64,000 nucleotides of DNA, taken from positions 1 to 64,000 of the forward strand of contig JAEYLC010000048.1 of assembly GCA_023461435.1 (NCBI GenBank), in the 5' to 3' direction. Under the pieces are notes generated by a model. The model saw only the letters and a list, made by a program, of their open reading frames with translations. It was not told the DNA's origin and ran no database searches. The stretch is from Bacillota bacterium. GTDB lineage: Bacteria; Bacillota; Clostridia; Christensenellales; SZUA-584. The first letter of the stretch is position 1. Each line of letters opens with the position of its first letter. Positions 34,379 to 41,065 of the stretch are shown here, one piece after another. A program made the translations under genes and the position numbers.

Positions 34379-34591
34379 ATGATCTGTTCCCGATGCAGCA
34401 GCCAGAATGTGATTGTGACCGCGGTCGCGGAACAGCGCCCGCGCGGCTGTCTGCTCACGCTTTTCTATATTTTTCTGCTTTTGATCCCCGTCATCGGCTG
34501 GATCGCGCTTTTCATGCTGATCAGAGGTCGCCGCTCGCACACCGTAACCTACGCGATCTGCCAGACCTGCGGCAAACGCCGCAGGGTGTAA
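34379..34591 (+). CDS. Small membrane protein with two zinc-ribbon halves
   Basis: A 70-aa protein: CSRCSS (CxxC) at the start, a central membrane segment (LLTLFYIFLLLIPVIGWIALFMLI), and CQTCGKRRRV (CxxC) at the end. The two CxxC pairs could form one zinc ribbon if the hydrophobic part is a hairpin. AGAGG lies about 5 bases before the ATG. Function unknown. Confidence 0.7.
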   Translation: MICSRCSSQNVIVTAVAEQRPRGCLLTLFYIFLLLIPVIGWIALFMLIRGRRSHTVTYAICQTCGKRRRV

Positions 34592-34663
34592 AAGCCTGAT
34601 TGCCTATATTCAGCCTGTCCCGTGAGCGATCTTTTTCGGAAAAGAGCCGAAAATGGGTGACAT

Positions 34664-34692
34664 AAAAAAGACGGTGGTTCCGTCTTCTTTTT
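34664..34692. terminator. Bidirectional terminator
   Basis: AAGACGG (34668-34674) pairs with CCGTCTT (34680-34686), 5-nt loop, with an A tract before and CTTTTT after. It serves the zinc-ribbon gene and the converging EAL gene. Confidence 0.8.
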
Positions 34693-34712
34693 GATTGTAT
34701 GAAAGCGTTTTT

Positions 34713-35948
34713 CTATCCCTCCGCCTTGCAAAAGTCCATGCAGAGTATGAACTTCTTGTTGTCCGCGTTTTTAAAAACCTCCGCGAACGTGACGCAAAGA
34801 TGCCCCGTCGCGAGGGACACATACGGCTCTGTCACGTATTTATCGCGCCTGCCGTTGGTGATCTGAAAATAATACCGCTTCATGGAATGGTCCGCGCCCG
34901 CCCGCGCCGAATAGAATATCAGGTTGTCACGCGCGCCGCACTTGCCGGCGCCAAACACGGTGTCACTGCACTGCAGACCGTTTTCGTCCAGCACGTATGC
35001 GCATTCCACGGCGCTGTGCTTGCTGACGATGCCTCGCAGCTTCTCGTCAAATTCCTCCGAGCCATTAAGCTCGGTCAGCGCCTTTTTGGCGATCGACGTG
35101 ATCTGATTGTATGTGCGCTGCTCGTGCCGAAGCGTCTCGGTGATATGGAGCTTATACTTATCGGCCAGCATATTGATGCGGCTGTTCGCGAACGGCTCGG
35201 CGGCGAGTACGGCGGGCCTTGAGAAATAAAAGCCCTGTATCATGTTGACGCCAAGATGCAGCGTCTCTATCGCTTCCTGCTCCGTTTCGACGCCCTCGGC
35301 CACCACCATCGCACCGATCTGCGTGGCCAGCCGTATCAATGACTTAACCACCTCCTGCTTGTGGTAGTCCGTTTCGATGCCGCGAATCAGCGCGATATCC
35401 ACCTTGATGATATCGGGCTTGACGATGGGAATACGGTCCAGATTCGAAAAACCGGCGCCCACGTCATCAAGCGCGATCAGAAAACCCGCGCTGCGGTACC
35501 GGTCTATAAACTCTTTGAGCGCGCTGTTGTCCAGCACCTTTGTTTCATTGATCTCCACGACGATGTTGCTTGGGTGGATGCCGTATTTTTGCACCTGCTT
35601 GATCAGATAATCGCTGCCCTTTACCTGGTCAAGTATCGACGCGTCGAGGTTGATAAAAAGCAGCTTGTCTTTATTCTGCGGATAGATGCGCCCGAAGGCT
35701 TCAAGCACCTTCTCACGGCACAGCCTGTCGAGCTCCAGCGTGAGTCCCTTTTTCAGCGCGGCTTCAAAAAGCGCCTTGGGCGGGATGACGGCTCCTCCCT
35801 CAAAACCGCGGATAAGCCCCTCCATACCGCAGACGACCTTCCGCGTCATGTATACAACCTGCTGAAAATGCGCCGTTAAATCCTTATTTTGCAGTATTCT
35901 CTTGATGTCAGGAAGCTTTTTTGTCTGTCCCAATGCTGCAAATCCCAT
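34713..35948 (-). CDS. EAL-domain c-di-GMP phosphodiesterase with C-terminal YkuI_C-like sensor
   Basis: A 411-aa protein, the length of Bacillus YkuI. The EAL domain (residues ~10-250) has EGLIRG in place of EALLR, INLDAS, VEINET, ALDDVGAGFSNLD, IIKVD, VAEGVET and QGFYFSRP, so the metal and catalytic acidic residues are present. Residues ~260-411 form a PAS-like domain (AYVLDENGLQCSDTVF, YVSLATGHLCVTFAEVF) that fits YkuI_C. AAAGGCGG lies 5 bases before the ATG. With three HD-GYP proteins nearby, this locus is strongly biased to c-di-GMP breakdown; no GGDEF protein is seen. Confidence 0.9.
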   Translation of the reverse strand: MGFAALGQTKKLPDIKRILQNKDLTAHFQQVVYMTRKVVCGMEGLIRGFEGGAVIPPKALFEAALKKGLTLELDRLCREKVLEAFGRIYPQNKDKLLFINLDASILDQVKGSDYLIKQVQKYGIHPSNIVVEINETKVLDNSALKEFIDRYRSAGFLIALDDVGAGFSNLDRIPIVKPDIIKVDIALIRGIETDYHKQEVVKSLIRLATQIGAMVVAEGVETEQEAIETLHLGVNMIQGFYFSRPAVLAAEPFANSRINMLADKYKLHITETLRHEQRTYNQITSIAKKALTELNGSEEFDEKLRGIVSKHSAVECAYVLDENGLQCSDTVFGAGKCGARDNLIFYSARAGADHSMKRYYFQITNGRRDKYVTEPYVSLATGHLCVTFAEVFKNADNKKFILCMDFCKAEG

Positions 35949-35972
35949 TTTATCCGCCTTTCAAAAGAGAGA

Positions 35973-36010
35973 CCTTTGAATAAACCTGCCAAAGCAGGCA
36001 TACTCAAAGG
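35973..36010 (-). promoter_or_regulatory. Stem-loop in the leader of the EAL gene
   Basis: CCTTTGA (35973-35979) pairs with TCAAAGG (36004-36010) around an inner CCTGC/GCAGG stem. It lies ~25 nt upstream of the start codon on the minus strand. It does not match the c-di-GMP riboswitch consensus I know; its role is unknown. Confidence 0.35.
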
Positions 36011-36196
36011 CGCCGCTGCCTTTTCTATTCATATAATTACTGACTTTTCCATTTTTAAAATGGTCATAAACCAGAATATATATAACACGCTGACGGGGAA
36101 AGTAACAAAGAAAGTGATTTTTTATAAAAAAATTACGTTTAAATTACTGCCGAATATCGGCGGAAAGCATCCATGATGAGACGCGAAAAAATATGG

Positions 36197-36202
36197 TATA
36201 AT
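36197..36202 (+). promoter_or_regulatory. -10 element before dapF
   Basis: TATAAT about 27 bp before the dapF start; no good -35 at 17-18 bp (TGATGA is the nearest), so the promoter may be weak or activated. Confidence 0.45.
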
Positions 36203-36228
36203 GAATCATTGCAAAGGAGAGTGACGAT

Positions 36229-37092
36229 ATGAGCGAACTCGTATTTAAAAAATATCACGGACTCGGCAACGATTATCTTGTTTACGACTGTATAAAAAAC
36301 GATACGCGGCTGACCGGCTCCATGATCAAAGCGGTCTGCCACCGGAATTTCGGCCTTGGCTCCGACGGTATGCTGATTGGCCCGGTCAGCGAAAACGGTA
36401 TAATTGGCGTGCGTATATTCAATCCGGACGGCGGAGAGGCCGAAAAGAGCGGAAACGGCGTGCGCATATTCTCCGCGTATCTCAAGGATGCCGGATATGT
36501 GAATACCGCGTCGTTTGATATGCATACGCTCGGCGGCATGGTCAGCGTCACTTATCTTGACGAATCGGGAAAAACGATGCGCGTTTCGATGGGGCGGTTG
36601 TCTTTTGACAGCGCCGATGTCGGTGCGGTCGGAATCGGACAAACGCTCGTCGATGTACCGCTCGAATTCGGCGGCAGGGAGTACCGCTGCACCTGCGTCT
36701 CAATCGGCAACCCGCACTGCGTAATCCCCATGGACGAGATATCCAAAGAAAAGATCTGCGAGATCGGGCAGTATTCTGAAACGGCCAAATACTTTCCGAA
36801 TCATATCAACACGCAGATCGTCAAGGTGCAGAGCAGAAGCAATATACAGATCGAGATTTTTGAGCGGGGCGCGGGCTACACGCTTGCGTCGGGCAGCAGC
36901 AGCTGCGCGGCAGCGGGCGCGGTGTATAAGCTTGGGCTTGTGGATTCGCGTGTGACGGTCCATATGCCGGGCGGCACGCTCGAAATCGAGATACAGCCCG
37001 ACATGAACGTCTTCATGACCGGCCCGGTCGTCTATGTCGGCACCATGCGGCTCGCAGAAGACTTTTTCGAAACGCTGCCGGAATTTAAATAG
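36229..37092 (+). CDS. dapF: Diaminopimelate epimerase family protein with Cys-to-Ser change
   Basis: A 287-aa protein with the DapF fold signatures: KYHGLGNDYLVYD, NFGLGSDGML, FNPDGGEAEKSGNGVRIF, SIGNPHCV, FERGAGYTLASGSSSCAAAGA. DapF interconverts LL- and meso-diaminopimelate with two Cys residues as acid and base. The second (Cys226) is present, but the first, normally in EMCGNG, is Ser74 here. The enzyme may use Ser, have another substrate, or be inactive. AAGGAG lies 8-9 bases before the ATG. dapB lies 12 kb downstream. Confidence 0.85.
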   Translation: MSELVFKKYHGLGNDYLVYDCIKNDTRLTGSMIKAVCHRNFGLGSDGMLIGPVSENGIIGVRIFNPDGGEAEKSGNGVRIFSAYLKDAGYVNTASFDMHTLGGMVSVTYLDESGKTMRVSMGRLSFDSADVGAVGIGQTLVDVPLEFGGREYRCTCVSIGNPHCVIPMDEISKEKICEIGQYSETAKYFPNHINTQIVKVQSRSNIQIEIFERGAGYTLASGSSSCAAAGAVYKLGLVDSRVTVHMPGGTLEIEIQPDMNVFMTGPVVYVGTMRLAEDFFETLPEFK

Positions 37093-37101
37093 ATATAAAT
37101 A

Positions 37102-37128
37102 CAGCGGGACAGCCAACCCGTCCCGCTG
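37102..37128. terminator. Hairpin between dapF and folT
   Basis: Perfect 9-bp stem CAGCGGGAC / GTCCCGCTG with a 9-nt loop between the two converging genes; no strong U tract on either side. Confidence 0.5.
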
Positions 37129-37144
37129 AAATTCTATCTGTCGG

Positions 37145-37687
37145 CTACGCGCTGACCAGCTTCAGCCGTTTATTCACAACCGGCATCAGGCTGTCTATCA
37201 GCACCATCAGCAGCCATGCGTACAAAGGCAGCTCCACCGCCGCACCGATCAGCCTCGGAGGAATCAATGCCGCTAGAGGCACACCGTAAAACACCCATAC
37301 AAAAAACGTATTCAGCGCCACCGAGCATACCAGCTGCGCGGTCAGCGCCGCGCCTGTCGCCTTCCATATGGAGTTCTTTTTGCTGCGCATATAAAACAGT
37401 CCCGCGATCACACCGAACAGCGCCATGGTTATTGAGAATACCGGATTATATGCCCCCATCTGCACGCCCATGAAAAAACCCGCAGTATCAGCCACAAAAC
37501 CCACAATACCTCCCGCGAGAGGCCCAAAGAATATGCCCGCGAGCATGACGGGCAGCGGCGTTAATGAAATTTCCACCGTCTTGACGCCTGTGAAATTGAG
37601 CTCCAACGAGAGAAACGCGCTGAAAACAGCGCCCAGCGCCGCAAGCAGCGCCATGATGATCATTGTACGAACGTTTAAATTTTTCAT
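37145..37687 (-). CDS. folT: ECF transporter S component, folate type (FolT)
   Basis: A 180-aa integral membrane protein of about six helices with an AxxxALG-type start (MIIMALLAALGAVFSAFLSL) and FFGPLAGGIVGFVADTAGFF, typical of ECF S components. It would bind folate or a derivative and use the shared EcfA-A'-T module encoded elsewhere. The ATG at 37687 has GGAGG 9 bases upstream; the longer frame runs into the riboswitch. The upstream tetrahydrofolate riboswitch supports folate as substrate. Confidence 0.9.
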   Translation of the reverse strand: MKNLNVRTMIIMALLAALGAVFSAFLSLELNFTGVKTVEISLTPLPVMLAGIFFGPLAGGIVGFVADTAGFFMGVQMGAYNPVFSITMALFGVIAGLFYMRSKKNSIWKATGAALTAQLVCSVALNTFFVWVFYGVPLAALIPPRLIGAAVELPLYAWLLMVLIDSLMPVVNKRLKLVSA

Positions 37688-37754
37688 ACAAAAAAACCTC
37701 CTTCCCTTGAATATAGGCAAAGACACGCCATTAAGAGAATAAGGTTTCTCATAA

Positions 37755-37847
37755 GCAGCGGACGCGATCCTGTACCGCAGGCTGAAAGCCTTTCGTCCCC
37801 GGGCGACATCCCATCCCAGAGCACTTAACGCACAAAATCTACTCTGC
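37755..37847 (-). ncRNA. Tetrahydrofolate (THF) riboswitch
   Basis: On the minus strand the leader holds GCAGAGTAGA, then GCGTTAAGTG, GGGATGGGATGTCG and the closing CGTCCGCTGC, with GCAG/CTGC forming P1. These are the conserved parts of the THF-I riboswitch, in order and at normal distances, ~70 nt before the folT start. A later AAACC could pair with the GGTTT at the ribosome site, so control of translation is likely (inference). Confidence 0.9.
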
Positions 37848-37866
37848 ACATATATCAAGCGACATT

Positions 37867-37896
37867 ATTATACCAGCGGTTCCCCCATTCATGCAA
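37867..37896 (-). promoter_or_regulatory. Promoter of the riboswitch-folT transcript
   Basis: Minus strand TTGCAT (37896-37891), 18-bp spacer, TATAAT (37872-37867), start about 12 nt before the riboswitch P1. Confidence 0.75.
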
Positions 37897-37904
37897 CGCT
37901 TTTC

Positions 37905-38540
37905 TTAATTTTTTGCGTCCGCCGTAAAAACGCTCAGCGAGAGCACCGCGATCCATATCTGCAGCGTGAAAATGTTGACGCGTTCCACAAGGCCCGCGAT
38001 GGGCAGGCTGTTCGCCATAGACACGGGCGTCATGCCGCCCGCGATCACCATGATGATCGCACAGATGAAAACAAACAGACCCGTTTTGCGCAAAGCCGTT
38101 TTTTTAAGCCCAAGCCCGATAAAGAAGCCGCACGTGATGGTGCAGAGCACCACAACCACCGTCACGATCAGGTGCCCCATGTTCTGCGGGTCCATCTCGG
38201 TGCCGCCTTCGCTCAACGGGAACAGGCCATACCCTATCAGCGATACGGTTTCCATGATGATGAGCAATACCGCGCCGATTTTCGCCGCTTTGCCAAAGCC
38301 TCTCTCTTTGAAGAAAAAGAAAAGGCTCACGGAAAAGACGATCGCGAGTACGCCGTACGCCGTTGTGAGCACGCGCAGGAACAGCGAACCCGGCGCGCCG
38401 TCGGCGGTGAGCTCGCTGATCGTCTGTGTGATATGGCTGTAGTTCGTCCACAGAAACCCGCCGATCACCACATGCGCCGTGTAAACAAGCGCGCTGATTA
38501 TGCCGCATATGCAAAGAATTTGCCAGATGCTTTTTTTCAT
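37905..38540 (-). CDS. DUF998 family membrane protein
   Basis: A 211-aa protein of six or more membrane helices with FLWTNYSHITQTISELTADGAPGSLFLRVLT near the start and PLSEGGTEMDPQNMGHLIVT in the middle, as in DUF998. Its function is unknown. The ATG at 38540 has AAGGA about 9 bases upstream. It is divergent from the two-component operon and shares the short intergenic region with the TGAC operator. Confidence 0.8.
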   Translation of the reverse strand: MKKSIWQILCICGIISALVYTAHVVIGGFLWTNYSHITQTISELTADGAPGSLFLRVLTTAYGVLAIVFSVSLFFFFKERGFGKAAKIGAVLLIIMETVSLIGYGLFPLSEGGTEMDPQNMGHLIVTVVVVLCTITCGFFIGLGLKKTALRKTGLFVFICAIIMVIAGGMTPVSMANSLPIAGLVERVNIFTLQIWIAVLSLSVFTADAKN

Positions 38541-38567
38541 GATCAATGTCCTTCTCAAGTTAATATT

Positions 38568-38583
38568 ATGACAAAATCGTCAT
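38568..38583 (+). promoter_or_regulatory. Predicted response-regulator operator before the two-component operon
   Basis: ATGACAAAATCGTCAT is a perfect 5-bp inverted repeat with a 6-bp centre, placed directly upstream of the -35 box. A near copy (TGACAAAACCGTCA) precedes the ABC transporter genes. The form is like the TGTGAC-type boxes of BceR-like regulators. Autoregulation is inferred. Confidence 0.55.
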
Positions 38584-38611
38584 GCAATAAATACCCATTT
38601 TAAGCTATAAT
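38583..38611 (+). promoter_or_regulatory. Promoter of the two-component operon
   Basis: Weak -35 TGCAAT (38583-38588), 17-bp spacer, perfect -10 TATAAT (38606-38611). A poor -35 next to an operator fits an activated promoter. Confidence 0.6.
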
Positions 38612-38626
38612 GAAGCGGGTGATAAT

Positions 38627-39307
38627 ATGAAAACTGTACTGCTCGTCGAAGACGACAAAACGATTGTGATGGGGCTTGAATACTCACTGAAGCAGGAAGG
38701 CTACGATGTGATCGCCTGCTATAATGCCGCGGAGGCTGAATGCGCCGTGGACGGCTCGCGGTTTGATATCGCGCTGCTCGACCTCTCGCTGCCCGACGGC
38801 AGCGGCTACGATATCTGCCGCCGCATCAAGGCGCACGGGGACAAGCCCGTCGTGTTTTTGACCGCCTGCGACGACGAGGTCAATGTGGTGATGGGGCTCG
38901 ACATGGGCGCGGACGATTACATCACAAAGCCGTTCCGTATACGCGAGCTGATGTCCCGCCTGCGCAACGTGCTGCGCCGCGCGGACAAGTCCGGAGACAA
39001 AAGCGACGAGCTGATACTCGGGGATGTCACCATCAACACAAAGCAGGCGCGCGTGTGGAAGAACGGCGCCGAGGTGCTGCTGACCGCGCTCGAGTACCGG
39101 CTGCTCTTAACGCTCACCGTGCACCCGGGTCAGGTGCTCTCGCGTACGCAGCTGCTCGAAGGCATTTGGGATATCGCGGGCGATTTTGTGAGCGACAATA
39201 CATTGACCGTTTATATCAAGCGCTTGCGCGAAAAGATCGAGAACGACCCTCAAAACCCCGTGCTGATACAGACCGTGCGCGGCCTTGGCTATAAGGCAGG
39301 TGAATAA
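38627..39307 (+). CDS. OmpR/PhoB-family response regulator
   Basis: A 226-aa regulator. The receiver domain has LVEDDKT (acidic pair), phosphoacceptor Asp in ALLDLSLPDG, FLTAC and YITKPF; the C-terminal winged helix has LTALEYRLLLTLTVHPGQVLSRTQLLEGIWD and DNTLTVYIKRLREKIE. GCGGGTG lies upstream of the ATG. It is followed by its sensor kinase after 1 bp and by an ABC exporter, so it probably activates that exporter. Confidence 0.95.
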   Translation: MKTVLLVEDDKTIVMGLEYSLKQEGYDVIACYNAAEAECAVDGSRFDIALLDLSLPDGSGYDICRRIKAHGDKPVVFLTACDDEVNVVMGLDMGADDYITKPFRIRELMSRLRNVLRRADKSGDKSDELILGDVTINTKQARVWKNGAEVLLTALEYRLLLTLTVHPGQVLSRTQLLEGIWDIAGDFVSDNTLTVYIKRLREKIENDPQNPVLIQTVRGLGYKAGE

Positions 39308-39308
39308 C

Positions 39309-40298
39309 ATGCTGCGAAACCCCGAACTCAAGCGTTTCCTGCTGCTCCTGCTTTTTCTCTCGGGGCTGGTCACCGCCGCGGGCTTTACCGTTTCCGTTCC
39401 CGCCGGGCTCATCGGCCTTTTGGGCAGCCTTCTTTTTGCCGCGCTGCTCATCATTTACACATGGCGGCGGTACGCCCAGATCGGCAAGCTCAGCAGCTAT
39501 TTGAAAAAAATCAACAGCGGCGACTACGCGCTCGATGTGCGCGACAACGTGGAAGGCGAGCTGTCGATACTCAAAAGCGAGCTTTATAAGGTCACCGTGA
39601 GGCTGCGCGAGAAAAGCGATACGCTCGCGCATGACAAGGCGGTGCTGCAAAACGCGCTCTCCGATATCTCGCATCAGCTTAAAACGCCGCTCACATCGAT
39701 GTTCATGATGACCGATCTGCTCTGCGACGCGGAGCTGCCCGACGAAAAGCGGCGCGAGTTTACCGGGCGCCTGCGCACCCAGCTCGAACGCATTCAGTGG
39801 CTCGTATCGTCGCTCTTAAAGCTCTCCAAGCTTGATGCCAAAACCATCACATTCAAACCGGCTGCTGTGCCGGTTAAAACGCTGCTTGAGAAGGCCTGCG
39901 CACCGCTGCTGATACCGATCGAAATCAAGAATCAGTCCTTGCGCGTTGAAGACGGCGGCGTGACACTGCGTTGCGACGAGAACTGGACGGCGGAGGCGCT
40001 GCTCAATATACTCAAAAACTGCGTGGAGCACACGCCCGAGGGCGGATGCCTTTTTGTCACGTGTGCCGCCAATCCGATATATACGCAGATACAGGTCAGG
40101 GACAGCGGCCCCGGCATCAGCTTGAAAGATCTGCCGCATGTGTTCAGCCGTTTTTACCGCGGCAGCAACGCCTCGGACGACAGCGTGGGCATCGGCCTCG
40201 CGATGGCCGCCGCGATTGTGAAAGAGCAGGGCGGCAGCATTGACGCGGCCAATCATCCACAGGGCGGCAGCGTGTTTACCGTGCGGCTGCCAAAATGA
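39309..40298 (+). CDS. Sensor histidine kinase with minimal extracellular part
   Basis: A 329-aa kinase. Two membrane helices (residues ~10-27 and ~33-54) are separated by only a few residues, so there is no external sensor domain, as in intramembrane-sensing kinases that detect through a partner transporter. Then come a HAMP-like linker, the H box SDISHQLKTPLTS, N box LNILKNCVEHTPEGG, DSGPGI, and GIGLAMA. The ATG at 39309 (AGGTG 6 bases upstream) is preferred to an earlier frame inside the regulator gene. Confidence 0.92.
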   Translation: MLRNPELKRFLLLLLFLSGLVTAAGFTVSVPAGLIGLLGSLLFAALLIIYTWRRYAQIGKLSSYLKKINSGDYALDVRDNVEGELSILKSELYKVTVRLREKSDTLAHDKAVLQNALSDISHQLKTPLTSMFMMTDLLCDAELPDEKRREFTGRLRTQLERIQWLVSSLLKLSKLDAKTITFKPAAVPVKTLLEKACAPLLIPIEIKNQSLRVEDGGVTLRCDENWTAEALLNILKNCVEHTPEGGCLFVTCAANPIYTQIQVRDSGPGISLKDLPHVFSRFYRGSNASDDSVGIGLAMAAAIVKEQGGSIDAANHPQGGSVFTVRLPK

Positions 40299-40334
40299 CA
40301 AAACCGTCACCCGGGGTGTCACCGGCGTGTCACC
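40296..40334 (+). promoter_or_regulatory. Predicted operator region of the ABC exporter operon
   Basis: TGACAAAACCGTCA at 40296-40309 overlaps the kinase stop codon and matches the operator at 38569. GTCACC occurs three times, at 40306, 40318 and 40329, spaced 12 and 11 bp (about one helical turn). A weak promoter (TGTAAT near 40356) follows. It probably binds the response regulator. Confidence 0.5.
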
Positions 40335-40381
40335 TTCATCGTTTAACATGGCGGTTGTAATACAGATAAGGAGTCATCGCC

Positions 40382-41065
40382 ATGGAAATTTTAAAAGTTG
40401 AAAATTTAAGCAAGGTATACGGCAGCGGCGAAGCCACCGTCCGCGCGCTCGACAATGTGTCGTTCAACGTGGAAAAGGGCGAGTTTGTGGCCATCGTCGG
40501 GTCTTCCGGCTCGGGCAAGAGCACGCTGCTTCACATCCTGGGCGGTGTGGACCGTCCCACATCGGGCAAGGTCTATGTGGACAGCACGGACATTTACGCG
40601 CTCAATGAAACGCGCCTTGCCATATTCCGCCGCCGTCAGGTGGGCCTCATATACCAATTTTATAACCTGATCCCCGTGCTTGACGTGGAAGAAAATATGA
40701 CGCTGCCGCTGCTGCTCGACGCGCGCAAGCCGGACAAAAAGCAGCTTGACGAGCTGTTCGCCATGCTCGGGCTTGAGGACAGAAAAAAGCACCTGCCAAA
40801 TCAGCTCTCGGGCGGCCAGCAGCAGCGCGTCTCCATCGGCCGCGCACTCATCAACAGCCCCGCATTGATGCTTGCCGACGAACCCACGGGCAACCTTGAC
40901 AGCAAAAACGGCGCGGAGATCATCGCGCTGCTGCGCCTTTCGAACAGGCAGTTTGCGCAGACGCTGATACTGATCACGCATGACATGAACATCGCGCTGC
41001 AGGCCGACCGCATTATCCATATTGAAGACGGGCGCATCATCAAGGACGAGGTGATGCGCAAATGA
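40382..41065 (+). CDS. ABC transporter ATP-binding protein (MacB/LolD type)
   Basis: A 227-aa ATPase: Walker A GSSGSGKST (residues 40-48), Q loop at YQFYNLIPVLDVEEN, signature LSGGQQQRV (142-150), Walker B LMLADEPTGNLD, and ITHDMNIA. This is the class that drives FtsX-like permeases. AAGGAG lies 9 bases before the ATG. Its stop overlaps the permease start (ATGA). With the adjacent two-component system it probably forms an antimicrobial-peptide or envelope-stress module. Confidence 0.95.
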   Translation: MEILKVENLSKVYGSGEATVRALDNVSFNVEKGEFVAIVGSSGSGKSTLLHILGGVDRPTSGKVYVDSTDIYALNETRLAIFRRRQVGLIYQFYNLIPVLDVEENMTLPLLLDARKPDKKQLDELFAMLGLEDRKKHLPNQLSGGQQQRVSIGRALINSPALMLADEPTGNLDSKNGAEIIALLRLSNRQFAQTLILITHDMNIALQADRIIHIEDGRIIKDEVMRK

